DNA of 64,000 nt from Bacteroidota bacterium (GTDB lineage: Bacteria > Bacteroidota > Bacteroidia > Chitinophagales > Chitinophagaceae). The translations under genes were made by a program, and so were the position numbers. Location: assembly GCA_947451115.1 (NCBI GenBank), contig CANFXV010000003.1, positions 1 to 64,000 of the forward strand, in the 5' to 3' direction. Positions 8,248-18,364 of this stretch are shown in pieces. The stretch's first letter is position 1; every line of letters begins with the position of its first letter. Below the pieces are notes generated by a model. The model worked only from the letters and a program-made list of their open reading frames with translations. It had not been told where the DNA came from and did no database searches.

Positions 8248-9645
8248 TTAATTTTTCTTTTGAATGAAAGATTTTATTTTCTTAATTAAATCAATTTTAT
8301 TATTTGCAGCTGGTTTATTTTTAAGCGCACTTGTGGTGTCTTTGATTGCTTTTTCAGTTTTAAGTATTGGTTTAACATCCATACTTTTTTTGTTTGCTGT
8401 ATTGGACACTGGTTGAAAAGCATCTAGTAGTGCATTGTTTGATTTGGGTGCATCAAAGGGCCTAAATAAAAATAAAAAATCTCCTTCTTTTAAATTGTCA
8501 TCGTTGGCCTTAGGATTAAACTGTTTTAAAAAATTCAATTGAATTCCTTCTGATTGACTTATACTATATAAAGTTTCATGGGCTTTTATGGTATGTATTT
8601 TTTTAGGTGTTTCTTTTTTCTTAGGACCTAAAAATACCAGTTGGTCATTTTCTAGCAAATCGTTTGCTGGTATTTCATTGTATTCAAACAATCTAAACAA
8701 GGGAATGTTTTGTGTGTTGGCAATTTCCAAGTAAGCGCTACCTGCTTTCGCCCAAACCACAGGAACCTCATTGATTCTAAATCTTACCTCAGGATACTTG
8801 GGGCTTGAAACAGCAACTACTTTTTTTAAGGTATCTAATTTTGGTAAACTGTCTATGGGCAAGACTAACTGCGCTTGCGCAATACCTTGAATGGCATTGG
8901 GTGAAGTGGTGATGGGCGCAGCAACTGCATCGATTCCTTTGACATTGGACAATTGCACTGTATCGGCGGATGGGGTAAGGGTATCTTTTTTGATCAGTAG
9001 GCTCGAATCTTGTTGAGCCATTAGTGGGGGAGCTGCAATGAGGATAGAAGCAACTGTATCTTTTTTTAATGGAACAATACTATCTATATTGTTTGTTACT
9101 GCTTTTTTATTTGTATCAACAGCATCTTCTTCGGCCAATTCAGGAAAATTATATTGTGAAAGCTCAAAGTCGGTAATTACTTTCATTAATTTTTTTGGAT
9201 AATCAGCGGCAGTGGCATAGCCTGCTTTTTTTAAACCATAAGCCCAGGCAGAGTCATCTACAGGGTCTAATTCAAAAAGAGGGGCATAATTAGGTCTTGA
9301 TTTTAAAAAATCAGAATGATCAATAAAAGAACGCGCTGCTGTTGGATATACTCTAAAACATTCTTGTTTTGTATCATCATCCTGATAGGTAGTTTCTCCT
9401 TGCCAATCCGATTTGCACTTGATGCCAAAATGATTTTTGAAATTTAAAGACAGGTTGCTTTGCCCACTGTTAGATTCTATGATGCCTTGCGCCAAAGTAA
9501 TAGAGGCAGGAATGCCTGTACGTTTCATTTCTTGAATGGCAATATTTTTGTATTCGTCTATATATATTAAAGTAGCTGTTTTTTGAGCAATTAAGCATCG
9601 GGGGATTAAAAAGACAAGCATTAAGACAATGAAGCTTTTATTCAT
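8248..9645 (-). CDS. glucosaminidase-domain protein with C-terminal LysM
   Basis: GIPASITLAQGIIESNSGQSNLS...NHFGIKCKSDWQGETTYQDDDTKQECFRVY; LysM-like HTIKAHETLYSISQSEGIQLNFLKQFNP. Confidence 0.85.
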   Translation of the reverse strand: MNKSFIVLMLVFLIPRCLIAQKTATLIYIDEYKNIAIQEMKRTGIPASITLAQGIIESNSGQSNLSLNFKNHFGIKCKSDWQGETTYQDDDTKQECFRVYPTAARSFIDHSDFLKSRPNYAPLFELDPVDDSAWAYGLKKAGYATAADYPKKLMKVITDFELSQYNFPELAEEDAVDTNKKAVTNNIDSIVPLKKDTVASILIAAPPLMAQQDSSLLIKKDTLTPSADTVQLSNVKGIDAVAAPITTSPNAIQGIAQAQLVLPIDSLPKLDTLKKVVAVSSPKYPEVRFRINEVPVVWAKAGSAYLEIANTQNIPLFRLFEYNEIPANDLLENDQLVFLGPKKKETPKKIHTIKAHETLYSISQSEGIQLNFLKQFNPKANDDNLKEGDFLFLFRPFDAPKSNNALLDAFQPVSNTANKKSMDVKPILKTEKAIKDTTSALKNKPAANNKIDLIKKIKSFIQKKN

Positions 9646-9646
9646 T

Positions 9647-10288
9647 TTATTGTTTTTTTCTAATCAAAGTTAAGCCATCTCTAATGGTTAAAAGCACTTG
9701 CGCTGTTTTTTCATCGGCTTTGACATGCTCATTAAAAGCTTGAATGGCTTTGGCACTTTTACCTTGAATATTGGCTTCTAAAACCTCTCCATGAAACAGC
9801 ACATTGTCTACGATCATGAGGCCATTTTCGTTTAATAGCGGTAATACCAAATTATAATATTCGATATAACTGGTTTTATCTGCATCAATAAAAACTAAGT
9901 CCCATTTTTTATCAAGGGTAGGAATAATTTCTTTTGCATCACCTAGGTGCATATGTAATTGATGCTGCTTAGGGCTAGTTGAAAAAGCAGTCATCGCTTT
10001 TTTGGCATCTTCCGCTCTTAATTCAATGGTATGCAATTCACCATTGGCTTTTAGCCCTTCTGCCAAACATAAGGCACTAAAGCCGGTAAAACTTCCAATT
10101 TCTAAAATGTTGCTAGGTTGAACCAATTGGCTGATAAAACTTAAAAAACCACCTTGGGTCCAGCTGCTTTGCAAATGGGCATGTGCATGGGTAGCCAAGG
10201 TTTCCTCGAACAATGGCTTTAAATAGCTTGGGGTACTACTACTGTACTTTTGCGCATAGTCATTGGCCAAAGGGTGAATAAATTCCAT
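9647..10288 (-). CDS. O-methyltransferase (class I SAM)
   Basis: ILEIGSFTGFSALCLAEGL; WDLVFIDADKTSYIEYYNLVLPLLNENGLMIVDNVLFHGEV. Confidence 0.9.
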   Translation of the reverse strand: MEFIHPLANDYAQKYSSSTPSYLKPLFEETLATHAHAHLQSSWTQGGFLSFISQLVQPSNILEIGSFTGFSALCLAEGLKANGELHTIELRAEDAKKAMTAFSTSPKQHQLHMHLGDAKEIIPTLDKKWDLVFIDADKTSYIEYYNLVLPLLNENGLMIVDNVLFHGEVLEANIQGKSAKAIQAFNEHVKADEKTAQVLLTIRDGLTLIRKKQ

Positions 10289-10299
10289 GGAACAAATGT

Positions 10300-11754
10300 C
10301 TATCTTTTTTCTCTATTTGTGGTCGAAATCAACCAAAGACCTAGAAAAGTAAGGAGGCCATTAATGATTAATAGTTCCTGTCCAATTCTAAAATTGCCAA
10401 ACAAATAAGGCTGAAAATAATCCAATGCCAAGCAGAGGAAGGGGGATAAAAAGCAGGGGAGAAAGGCCCATTGGTTTTTTAGGGTTCTCTTGGTGAGCAC
10501 CCCAAAGGCAAATAAACCCAAAAGGGGCCCATAGGTATAGGAGGCAATTTTTAAAATCAAGTCGATGATGCTTTTGTTGTCTATCCATTTAAAAACAAGC
10601 ACCATGATAAAAAATAAAAAGGCAAAACATAAATGTACTTTTTGTCTAATTTTTTTCTTTTTGGTTTCTTCCCATTGGGTATTTCTTTGCATGCCCAATA
10701 AATCGATACAAAAACTTGAAGTAAGCGCAGTAATGGCGCCATCGGCACTTGGAAATAAGGCAGAAATTAAAGCAAGAATAAAAATGATGGAGATATAAGG
10801 AGGCATATGGAATAAGGCAAGGGTAGGGAATAAATCATCGCCCACTGCTTGGATATTATTTTGAGCAGCATACAAATGAATCAATCCACCTAGGTATAAA
10901 AACAAACTAATCACTACTAACATGGTAATGCCAATAGTCACCATATTTTTCTGAGCATCTTTTAAAGTTTTTACAGAAATATTTTTTTGCATCATTTCTT
11001 GATCCAAGCCTGTCATGGTAAAACTGATAAAAGCCCCGCCAATGATTTGTTTTAGGAAAAAGGTTTTGCTGTTGACATCCGTATTAAAAACAGTAGACAA
11101 GCCTTTGAGCTGCATGGCGTCTAATCCTTCTGAAAAAGAAAAATGCATGTTCTTTAAAATATATATGCTGCAAATAATTAAACCCAATAACATGCCAGAG
11201 GTTTGAAGGGTGTCGGTGTACACAATGGTTTTTACACCGCCTTCATAAGTATACAAAAGAATCATAATCAAAATGACCATGGTCGTGCCCCAAAAGGGAA
11301 TGCCCATATTATCTAAAATAAAAACTTGCAAAATTTTCACTACTAAGTATAGTCTGGCAGTAGCGCCTAGTGTTCTGGAAAGTACAAAAAAGGAGGCCCC
11401 TGTTTTATAGGCATTGAAACCCAATCTTTGTTCTAAGTAATGATAAATAGAAGTCAAATTAAGTTTATAATAAATAGGAAGTAAAACATAGGCAATGGCG
11501 AGGTAGCCTATTAAATAGCCAAGGGTGATTTGTAAATAATGAAAGGAGTCCTTGCCCACCGCACCAGGCACACTCACAAAAGTTACACCACTTAAGGAAG
11601 TGCCAATCATACCAAATGCCACCAGCATCCAATGGCTGTTTTTATTGCCAATGAAAAAGGACATATTGTTGCTATTTTTTCCAGTGATTTTAGCCACGCC
11701 TAGTAGAATGACAAAATAAACAATCACAAATAAAAACAGTAATGGTGCGCTCAT
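10300..11754 (-). CDS. sodium:solute symporter family protein
   Basis: SSS family features: MIGTSLSGVTFVSVPGAVG, multiple TM segments, SALFPSADGAITALTSSFCIDLL. Confidence 0.88.
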   Translation of the reverse strand: MSAPLLFLFVIVYFVILLGVAKITGKNSNNMSFFIGNKNSHWMLVAFGMIGTSLSGVTFVSVPGAVGKDSFHYLQITLGYLIGYLAIAYVLLPIYYKLNLTSIYHYLEQRLGFNAYKTGASFFVLSRTLGATARLYLVVKILQVFILDNMGIPFWGTTMVILIMILLYTYEGGVKTIVYTDTLQTSGMLLGLIICSIYILKNMHFSFSEGLDAMQLKGLSTVFNTDVNSKTFFLKQIIGGAFISFTMTGLDQEMMQKNISVKTLKDAQKNMVTIGITMLVVISLFLYLGGLIHLYAAQNNIQAVGDDLFPTLALFHMPPYISIIFILALISALFPSADGAITALTSSFCIDLLGMQRNTQWEETKKKKIRQKVHLCFAFLFFIMVLVFKWIDNKSIIDLILKIASYTYGPLLGLFAFGVLTKRTLKNQWAFLPCFLSPFLCLALDYFQPYLFGNFRIGQELLIINGLLTFLGLWLISTTNREKR

Positions 11755-11843
11755 ATTTTTTAATTAATGCGTTGGCAAAGTAGTAAGAATCTTTGAAATA
11801 ATTGGTTAATTTGTAGCTATATTCAAGTTATAAAACCTTTTTT

Positions 11844-12389
11844 ATGAAAATCAAGTTCTTGACTGTTTTCTGCGGTTCCAAACCGGGTAAAAATCCTGCT
11901 TTTGAACAAGTGGCCATCGCTTTAGGTAGTTGGTTGGCCCAGGCGCAAATTGCACTTGTTTATGGAGGTGGGAATAAAGGCTTGATGGGTGCTATTGCCA
12001 ATGCCTGCTTAGCCAATGGAGGAAAAGTAGTGGGTATAATGCCCAAATTATTATTAGAATGGGAAGCGCAACATAAAGGTTTAACTGAATTGATCATTAC
12101 AGAAGATATGCATGATCGAAAAAAATTACTTTATGAAAAGGGCGATGCCGCTATGGTATTACCTGGAGGTATAGGTACTTTAGATGAGTTGTTTGAAATG
12201 CTTACTTGGAACAATCTTAAAATACACAATAAAAAAGTATTTATTTTAAATGTAGATGGTTTTTACAATGCCTTAATTCAATTATTGGCTACCATGGATA
12301 AGGAAGCTTTTTTGTATGATGATTGGAAAGAACGCTTTATCATCTGTAATTCAGTGGCCGAGTTCACTAAGCTTTTTTCTTACCCCTAA
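11844..12389 (+). CDS. TIGR00730/LOG family Rossmann-fold protein (nucleotide 5'-monophosphate phosphoribohydrolase)
   Basis: YGGGNKGLMGAIANACLANGG...VLPGGIGTLDELFEMLTW (PGGxGTxxE). Confidence 0.9.
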   Translation: MKIKFLTVFCGSKPGKNPAFEQVAIALGSWLAQAQIALVYGGGNKGLMGAIANACLANGGKVVGIMPKLLLEWEAQHKGLTELIITEDMHDRKKLLYEKGDAAMVLPGGIGTLDELFEMLTWNNLKIHNKKVFILNVDGFYNALIQLLATMDKEAFLYDDWKERFIICNSVAEFTKLFSYP

Positions 12390-12972
12390 ATACAGGGAAG
12401 CCAACGCCTGCTCTAATAATTGGCTGAGCAGTTAAATGCCCCATACGGTAGGGGGATTGCATTGAATTGACTAAGTCAAACATGACAGAAAAATAAGAAA
12501 ATCCATTTTCACTTCTTTTGCCATAGCCAATACCTGCTAAAACACTAGGGGCGCTTACATTGGAACTGCCGGAATTGCCATTGACATAGCTTTTGGCATT
12601 GGTGAAAGTCCAGTTGTATTCTGGTTGTACTTGAATAAAAAACTGATCCATGGGCCATGCTCTTAAAAAGCCTCCCAATCCAAACTGTGTATTGTTGGAC
12701 CTGGCATTGATATTACCCGTCAGGTCCATTGATTTATAGGAAGCATAATACAAATTCATGGCGGCCCCCAAGTCGATGTATGGATTGAGGCTTTTGACTA
12801 GTTCGGGATTCAATCCAAATTGAAAAGAACCAGCGCCTCCTCCTAATACAATACCTCCGCCAAAAAATATCGGACTGGGGGTTTCAATTTTATTGGTCTG
12901 AATCATGTTCTGCGCATTTACAGAAAAGCTGATTAAGGAAAAAAGTAGAATTGTTAAAAAATTGAAACGCAT
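12367..12972 (-). CDS. putative outer membrane beta-barrel protein
   Basis: Signal peptide (FLTILLFSLISFSVNAQ), Gly/aromatic-rich beta-strand pattern; 3' end overlaps convergent CDS by 23 bp. Confidence 0.55.
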   Translation of the reverse strand: MRFNFLTILLFSLISFSVNAQNMIQTNKIETPSPIFFGGGIVLGGGAGSFQFGLNPELVKSLNPYIDLGAAMNLYYASYKSMDLTGNINARSNNTQFGLGGFLRAWPMDQFFIQVQPEYNWTFTNAKSYVNGNSGSSNVSAPSVLAGIGYGKRSENGFSYFSVMFDLVNSMQSPYRMGHLTAQPIIRAGVGFPVFRGKKKA

Positions 12973-12990
12973 ATATTAATTTTTAGGGGC

Positions 12991-14394
12991 TTATTTTAAA
13001 TCAAATATTTTTCCTGGATTTAAAATATTATTTGGATCAAAAGTTTTTTTTATGCCACGCATAATATTCATAGTCACCTCGTCAAACAAAACAGACATAT
13101 AAGGCTTTTGAATTAGTCCAATACCATGTTCGCCACTAATGGTACCGCCCAATGATTTTACTAATTCAAATATTTCAATAAGTATTTTTTGAATTTCGAT
13201 ATGCTCATGGCTTTTTTTGTAAATAGGGTGGTTGATTCTAATGTGTAAATTACCATCCCCTGCATGGCCTACAATCACTACTTTAAAGCCATTTTTTTCA
13301 GCCATGGCTTTAACGCCATGAATCAATTTTGGCAATTCTGCTCTAGGTACTACCGTATCTTCTTCAATGGTATAACCTGCGGCCACTGCGGCTTCATTGG
13401 CTTTTCTACGTACTTTCCAAAGCTCATTTTTTTGTTGGGCATCATCGGCAAAGTACAATTCACCAACTTCAAAGTTCGCTAGTACTTCTGCAATGGCTTC
13501 CATATCCTTCATTAATACATCTATATCATTGCCATCTACTTCTATAATTAAATGTGCAGCTAAATCTTCGGTAATGGGAATGGCGGTGCTCTCGCACATT
13601 TTACTTGCTAATTTAATTGATTCTATTTCCATTAATTCCATGGCACTGGGCGTAATGCCTGCTCTAAATATAGCGCTCACTGCCTCACTTGCTTTTTCTA
13701 AACTATTAAATGGCGCTAGCATTAATAAATCAAACTTTGGATGCGGAATTAATCTTAAAACAATTTTAGTAACAATGCCTAAAGTACCCTCGCTACCCAC
13801 GATTAGTTGGGTTAAGTTATAACCCGTTGCATTTTTTAAAACATTGGACCCCGTCCAAATAATTTCACCGGTAGGCAGTACAATTTCCAAGTTTAAAACA
13901 TAATCTTTGACCACACCATATTTTACAGCCTTAGGGCCACCAGAATTTTCGGATATATTACCTCCAATAAAACAACTTCCTTTACTAGCAGGATCAGGCG
14001 GGTAAAACAAACCTTTTTCTTTGACCGCATTTTGTAAAACTTCGGTGATTACACCTGGCTCGGTAATTACTTGTAAATTTCTTTCATCAATAGCTAAGAT
14101 GGTATTAAAGCGCTCCATCGAAATCACCAAGCCCCCTAAATGAGGCAAGGCACCACCTGTGAGTCCAGTGCCAGCTCCTCTTGGAGTTACTGGTATTAAA
14201 TGTTGATTGCAAATTTTTAAAAGTTGGGCAATTTCTTCTGCCTTTTTAGGTTTGACAACCACTTGTGGGGCATAATGCAAGTTTTCTGTTTCGTCCCTGC
14301 CGTATTTATCAAAACTTTCCTGGTCAGTAAAAAAATAATCAGCTCCTACAACAGATTTAATTTCCTCCAACAGAGATGGTGTAAGCTTGCTCAT
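12991..14394 (-). CDS. FAD-binding oxidoreductase (GlcD/D-lactate dehydrogenase-like)
   Basis: VTPRGAGTGLTGGALPHLGGLVISMERFN; PPDPASKGSCFIGGNISENSGGP; HAGDGNLH; GEHGIG. Confidence 0.92.
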   Translation of the reverse strand: MSKLTPSLLEEIKSVVGADYFFTDQESFDKYGRDETENLHYAPQVVVKPKKAEEIAQLLKICNQHLIPVTPRGAGTGLTGGALPHLGGLVISMERFNTILAIDERNLQVITEPGVITEVLQNAVKEKGLFYPPDPASKGSCFIGGNISENSGGPKAVKYGVVKDYVLNLEIVLPTGEIIWTGSNVLKNATGYNLTQLIVGSEGTLGIVTKIVLRLIPHPKFDLLMLAPFNSLEKASEAVSAIFRAGITPSAMELMEIESIKLASKMCESTAIPITEDLAAHLIIEVDGNDIDVLMKDMEAIAEVLANFEVGELYFADDAQQKNELWKVRRKANEAAVAAGYTIEEDTVVPRAELPKLIHGVKAMAEKNGFKVVIVGHAGDGNLHIRINHPIYKKSHEHIEIQKILIEIFELVKSLGGTISGEHGIGLIQKPYMSVLFDEVTMNIMRGIKKTFDPNNILNPGKIFDLK

Positions 14395-14420
14395 TCCAGA
14401 AAATAATTAAAAACTAGTAT

Positions 14421-15056
14421 TTAAAAAAGGCCATACAGCATACCATCCACTTTGCTGATAATTTCGCCTAAATCTTCTTCAGATTCTCCGAATTTGTTTT
14501 TATCGCAATCGATAATCAACAAGGGACCTTCTTTGTAACCATCAATCCATTTATTGTAGTACTCGTTTAATTTTTTTAAATAATCTAAACGAATGTTTTC
14601 TTCATATTCTCTTCCTCTTTTTTGAATTTGTGAAACCAAGGTAGGTACAGAGGCTTTTAAATAAATCAATAAGTCTGGAGGTTGAATCATGGTTTTAATG
14701 GTACTAAAGAAACCATAATAATTGTCAAAATCTCTTTTGCTCATGAGTCCCATCTCATGTAAGTTGGGTGCAAAAATATTGGCATCCTCGTATATCGTTC
14801 TATCTTGAATGATAGTTTCGGTACCTCTTTGAATTTCTAAAATTTGGTTCAAGCGGCCATGTAAAAAATAAACTTGCAAATTAAAACTCCAACGTGTCAT
14901 GTCGTCATAAAAATCCATCAAATAAGGATTGTGGTCTACATCTTCAAACTGTGGAATCCAACGATAATGCTTGCTTAACATTTCTGTTAAAGTAGTTTTA
15001 CCTGCTCCAATGTTTCCTGCGATTGCGACGTGTTTTGGTTTTTTAGCTTTTGCCAT
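14421..15056 (-). CDS. deoxynucleoside kinase
   Basis: P-loop VAIAGNIGAGKTTLTEML; QDRTIYEDANIFA; RGREYEENI. Confidence 0.9.
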   Translation of the reverse strand: MAKAKKPKHVAIAGNIGAGKTTLTEMLSKHYRWIPQFEDVDHNPYLMDFYDDMTRWSFNLQVYFLHGRLNQILEIQRGTETIIQDRTIYEDANIFAPNLHEMGLMSKRDFDNYYGFFSTIKTMIQPPDLLIYLKASVPTLVSQIQKRGREYEENIRLDYLKKLNEYYNKWIDGYKEGPLLIIDCDKNKFGESEEDLGEIISKVDGMLYGLF

Positions 15057-15118
15057 GGTCGTGAAAATACAAAATAGTTTAGTACTATTTATCTTTGTTA
15101 ATAATTAATTAGTCCTGT

Positions 15119-16129
15119 TTAATAGTCCATTCCAACGGCTTTCCTTACAATAGACAAGGTGCTTGAAGCACTTGCCCTCGCTTTGTCTGCGCCTTGACGA
15201 ATTATTTTGTTCAGTAGTTCTTTGTTGTTTTGTAAATCAAGCGCTTGATTACGAATAGGTTGAATAAACCTAACCATATCCTCCGCCAATTGCTTTTTCA
15301 TATCTCCATATCTAATGATGCAATTTCCTTCGCTGCTATTGTTGAAGTCTTCTTCGAATTTTTTTAAGGTATCGGCAGTACTTACCAATTTCATTAAAGT
15401 AAATAAGTTCTCAATATAATCTGGCTTCGCTGAATTAGGTGCTAGTGGTCCTTGATCAGTTTTCGCTTTTTTTATCTTGTTGCGAATGGCCTCATCTTCA
15501 TCTGCTAAAAACAAAGTGGTATTTTGATTTTCGCTTTTGCTCATTTTGCCATTGCCATCTAGCCCTAATATTTTTACTAACTCGCTGTTGTAATTAAAGG
15601 CATAAGGCAAAGGAAAGGTTTCACCATATCTGTAATTAAAACGCTCCGCAAAATTTCGGGCCATTTCTAAGTTTTGTTCCTGGTCTTTACCTACAGGCAC
15701 TTTCACCGCACGGTGTATTAATATATCGGCTGCTTGCAATACTGGGTAGGTAAGTAAACCCGCGTTTACATTTTCGGGTTGTAGGCGTACTTTGTCTTTA
15801 AAGGAAGTGGTCTTTTCTAATTCTCCTTTGTACGCCAACATATTTAAATACAAATACAATTCTGCAATTTCGGGTACATCACTTTGGACATATAAAGACA
15901 CTTTTTCAGGATCTAAGCCACAAGCTATATTTTCAGCGACTACCCTTAGAACGCTTTCTTTTAAAGTTTTGGTATCAGGATGGGTGGTTAAGCTATGCCA
16001 GTTGGCTACAAAAAAATAACAATTGTAATCGTCTTGCATGCGCACATAATTGCGCATGGCGCCAAAATAATTGCCTAGGTGCAAGAAGCCTGTAGGCCTA
16101 ATTCCGCTTAATACAATTTCCTTTTCCAT
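15119..16129 (-). CDS. trpS: tryptophan--tRNA ligase
   Basis: SGIRPTGFLHLGNYFGAMRNYV (HIGH-like), KMSKS motif; start at MEKEIVLSG preferred over track start 16192. Confidence 0.95.
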   Translation of the reverse strand: MEKEIVLSGIRPTGFLHLGNYFGAMRNYVRMQDDYNCYFFVANWHSLTTHPDTKTLKESVLRVVAENIACGLDPEKVSLYVQSDVPEIAELYLYLNMLAYKGELEKTTSFKDKVRLQPENVNAGLLTYPVLQAADILIHRAVKVPVGKDQEQNLEMARNFAERFNYRYGETFPLPYAFNYNSELVKILGLDGNGKMSKSENQNTTLFLADEDEAIRNKIKKAKTDQGPLAPNSAKPDYIENLFTLMKLVSTADTLKKFEEDFNNSSEGNCIIRYGDMKKQLAEDMVRFIQPIRNQALDLQNNKELLNKIIRQGADKARASASSTLSIVRKAVGMDY

Positions 16130-16209
16130 AGAACTGCGAAGATAATGAATCAGGAACCCATTTTTTGCCATCTTTTTGGGATATTTGTGCATAATTTAAA
16201 AAAAATAGA

Positions 16210-18312
16210 TTGAACACCGCATCTTTATTAGCTAGCCCGATTGAATACCTGAAAGGAGTGGGTCCTTTGAGGGCAGATATGCTAAAAAAAGAGCTTAGTT
16301 TATTCACTTTTAACGACCTTTTAAATCATTTTCCGTTTAGGCATATTGATAAAACCAAGGTAGCGACCATTGCCTCTATTACCCCCGATCAGGATTTTGT
16401 CCAGTTAAAAGGGGTCTTACAAGGCATCGATATTATTGGGGTAAAACGGGCCAAGCGTTTGGTGACTCAATTAAAGGATGAAACAGGCACCATTGAACTA
16501 GCCTGGTTTCAGGGAATTACTTGGGTACAAAAAAACATAGTGGAAGGTCAGGCTTATTTAGTTTTTGGCAGGGTTAGTTTTTTTAATGGAAAAGCACAAA
16601 TGGGGCATCCAGAAATTGAACCCTATGTGGCTCAAGCCATGGCACAAAAATCTTTATTAGAGCCGGTTTATTCTAGCACAGAAAAACTAAAAGCTCGTGG
16701 CCTCAATGCCAAACAAATTGGAAAATTAACCCAAACTTTATTTCATCAAATTAGTGAAAGAGATCTTCCAGAAAATTTACCAGCACATTTATTGGAAAAT
16801 AGAATGGGCAGGTGGGAAGCTTATAGACAAATACATTTTCCAACATCGCAGGCCAATTATAAAAAAGCAGTAGACCGATTAATTTTTGAAGAACTATTTA
16901 TTGCCCAAGTAAGACTTAATTTAATAAAAATTGATCGGCATAAAAACAGCAAGGGGCATTTATTTGAAAAAGTAGGAAATTATTTTAATACTTTTTACAG
17001 CAAGCACTTGCCTTTTGAATTAACGGGTGCGCAAAAAAGAGTGATTAAAGAAATTAGACAGGATGTGGGAAAGGGTTATCAAATGAATCGATTATTACAA
17101 GGCGATGTGGGTAGTGGAAAAACGATGATTGCCTTATTAGCGATGTTGATTGCAGCAGACAATGGGTATCAAAGTTGTTTGATGGCACCCACCGAAATTT
17201 TGGCAGGCCAGCATTATGAAAGTTTAACAGCCTTGTTAAAAGAAATGCCTATTGAAATTGCATTGCTAACAGGCAGCACCAAAATAGCAGAGCGCAGAAG
17301 AATTTTAAAAGGATTATTGGAAGATGACATACATTTTGTAGTAGGTACGCATGCCATTATTGAAGACATTGTACAATTTAAAAATTTAGGCTTGGCAGTG
17401 ATAGATGAGCAACACCGATTTGGTGTGGCGCAAAGAGCAAGACTTTGGAAAAAATCAAGTATCCCTCCGCATGTGTTGGTGATGACGGCCACGCCTATCC
17501 CAAGAACACTGGCCATGACTGCTTTTGGCGATTTAGATTACAGTGTGATGGATGAATTGCCGCCTGGTAGACAACCCATAAAAACAGTACATCGCTATGA
17601 AACTTCCAGAGCCAGTGTGATGGATTTTGTGAAAACAGAAATTGTAAAAGGAAGGCAGGCTTATTATGTGTATCCTTTAATTGAAGAAAGTGAAAAATTA
17701 AGCTATGAAGATTTGATGCAAGGCTATGAGCAAGTAAAAAGTTTTTTTCCAGAGCCTACTTACAAAATTAGCATGGTGCATGGCAGACAAAATAGCAAGG
17801 AGAAAGAAGCTAATATGCAAAGATTTAAAACAGGCGATACACAAATATTAGTGGGTACCACTGTGATTGAAGTAGGGGTGAATGTGCCCAATGCAAGTGT
17901 GATGGTGATAGAAAGTGCAGAAAAATTTGGTTTGTCCCAACTGCATCAACTAAGAGGAAGGGTAGGAAGAGGCAGTGAGCAGAGTTATTGTATATTATTA
18001 AGCAGTGTAAAAACCGGAAAAGAAGCCAAAGAAAGATTGAAAATAATGTGTAGTACCAATGATGGATTTGTGATTGCAGAAAAAGATTTGGAATTAAGAG
18101 GGCCTGGTGATATTGATGGCACAAGACAAAGTGGAGCACTAAATTTTAAATTGGCCAATATTATCAATGACAAAGCGGCCTTAGAAACAGCTAAAGAAGC
18201 TGCGTTTTTACTATGTGAAAAGGATCCTACGATTACGGCCCCTGAAAATGCCTGCCTGAGGGCCTATTTGATTGCCCAAAAAGCAAAAATTGGTTGGGGT
18301 AAGATCGCTTAA
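16210..18312 (+). CDS. recG: ATP-dependent DNA helicase RecG
   Basis: Wedge/OB domain, LLQGDVGSGKTMIALLAML, DEQHRFGV, TATPIPRTLAMTAFGDLD, QLRGRVGRG; TTG start. Confidence 0.96.
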   Translation: MNTASLLASPIEYLKGVGPLRADMLKKELSLFTFNDLLNHFPFRHIDKTKVATIASITPDQDFVQLKGVLQGIDIIGVKRAKRLVTQLKDETGTIELAWFQGITWVQKNIVEGQAYLVFGRVSFFNGKAQMGHPEIEPYVAQAMAQKSLLEPVYSSTEKLKARGLNAKQIGKLTQTLFHQISERDLPENLPAHLLENRMGRWEAYRQIHFPTSQANYKKAVDRLIFEELFIAQVRLNLIKIDRHKNSKGHLFEKVGNYFNTFYSKHLPFELTGAQKRVIKEIRQDVGKGYQMNRLLQGDVGSGKTMIALLAMLIAADNGYQSCLMAPTEILAGQHYESLTALLKEMPIEIALLTGSTKIAERRRILKGLLEDDIHFVVGTHAIIEDIVQFKNLGLAVIDEQHRFGVAQRARLWKKSSIPPHVLVMTATPIPRTLAMTAFGDLDYSVMDELPPGRQPIKTVHRYETSRASVMDFVKTEIVKGRQAYYVYPLIEESEKLSYEDLMQGYEQVKSFFPEPTYKISMVHGRQNSKEKEANMQRFKTGDTQILVGTTVIEVGVNVPNASVMVIESAEKFGLSQLHQLRGRVGRGSEQSYCILLSSVKTGKEAKERLKIMCSTNDGFVIAEKDLELRGPGDIDGTRQSGALNFKLANIINDKAALETAKEAAFLLCEKDPTITAPENACLRAYLIAQKAKIGWGKIA

Positions 18313-18364
18313 AGCAGGCCTTTTTTAATTAACTTGCCCTTCGTTAACCATTTAGAATTATCTT

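Noticed and set aside
13397-13822. 141-aa ORF antisense to the GlcD-like gene
   Set aside because: Low-complexity mirror translation of a well-supported oxidoreductase; no RBS or family.
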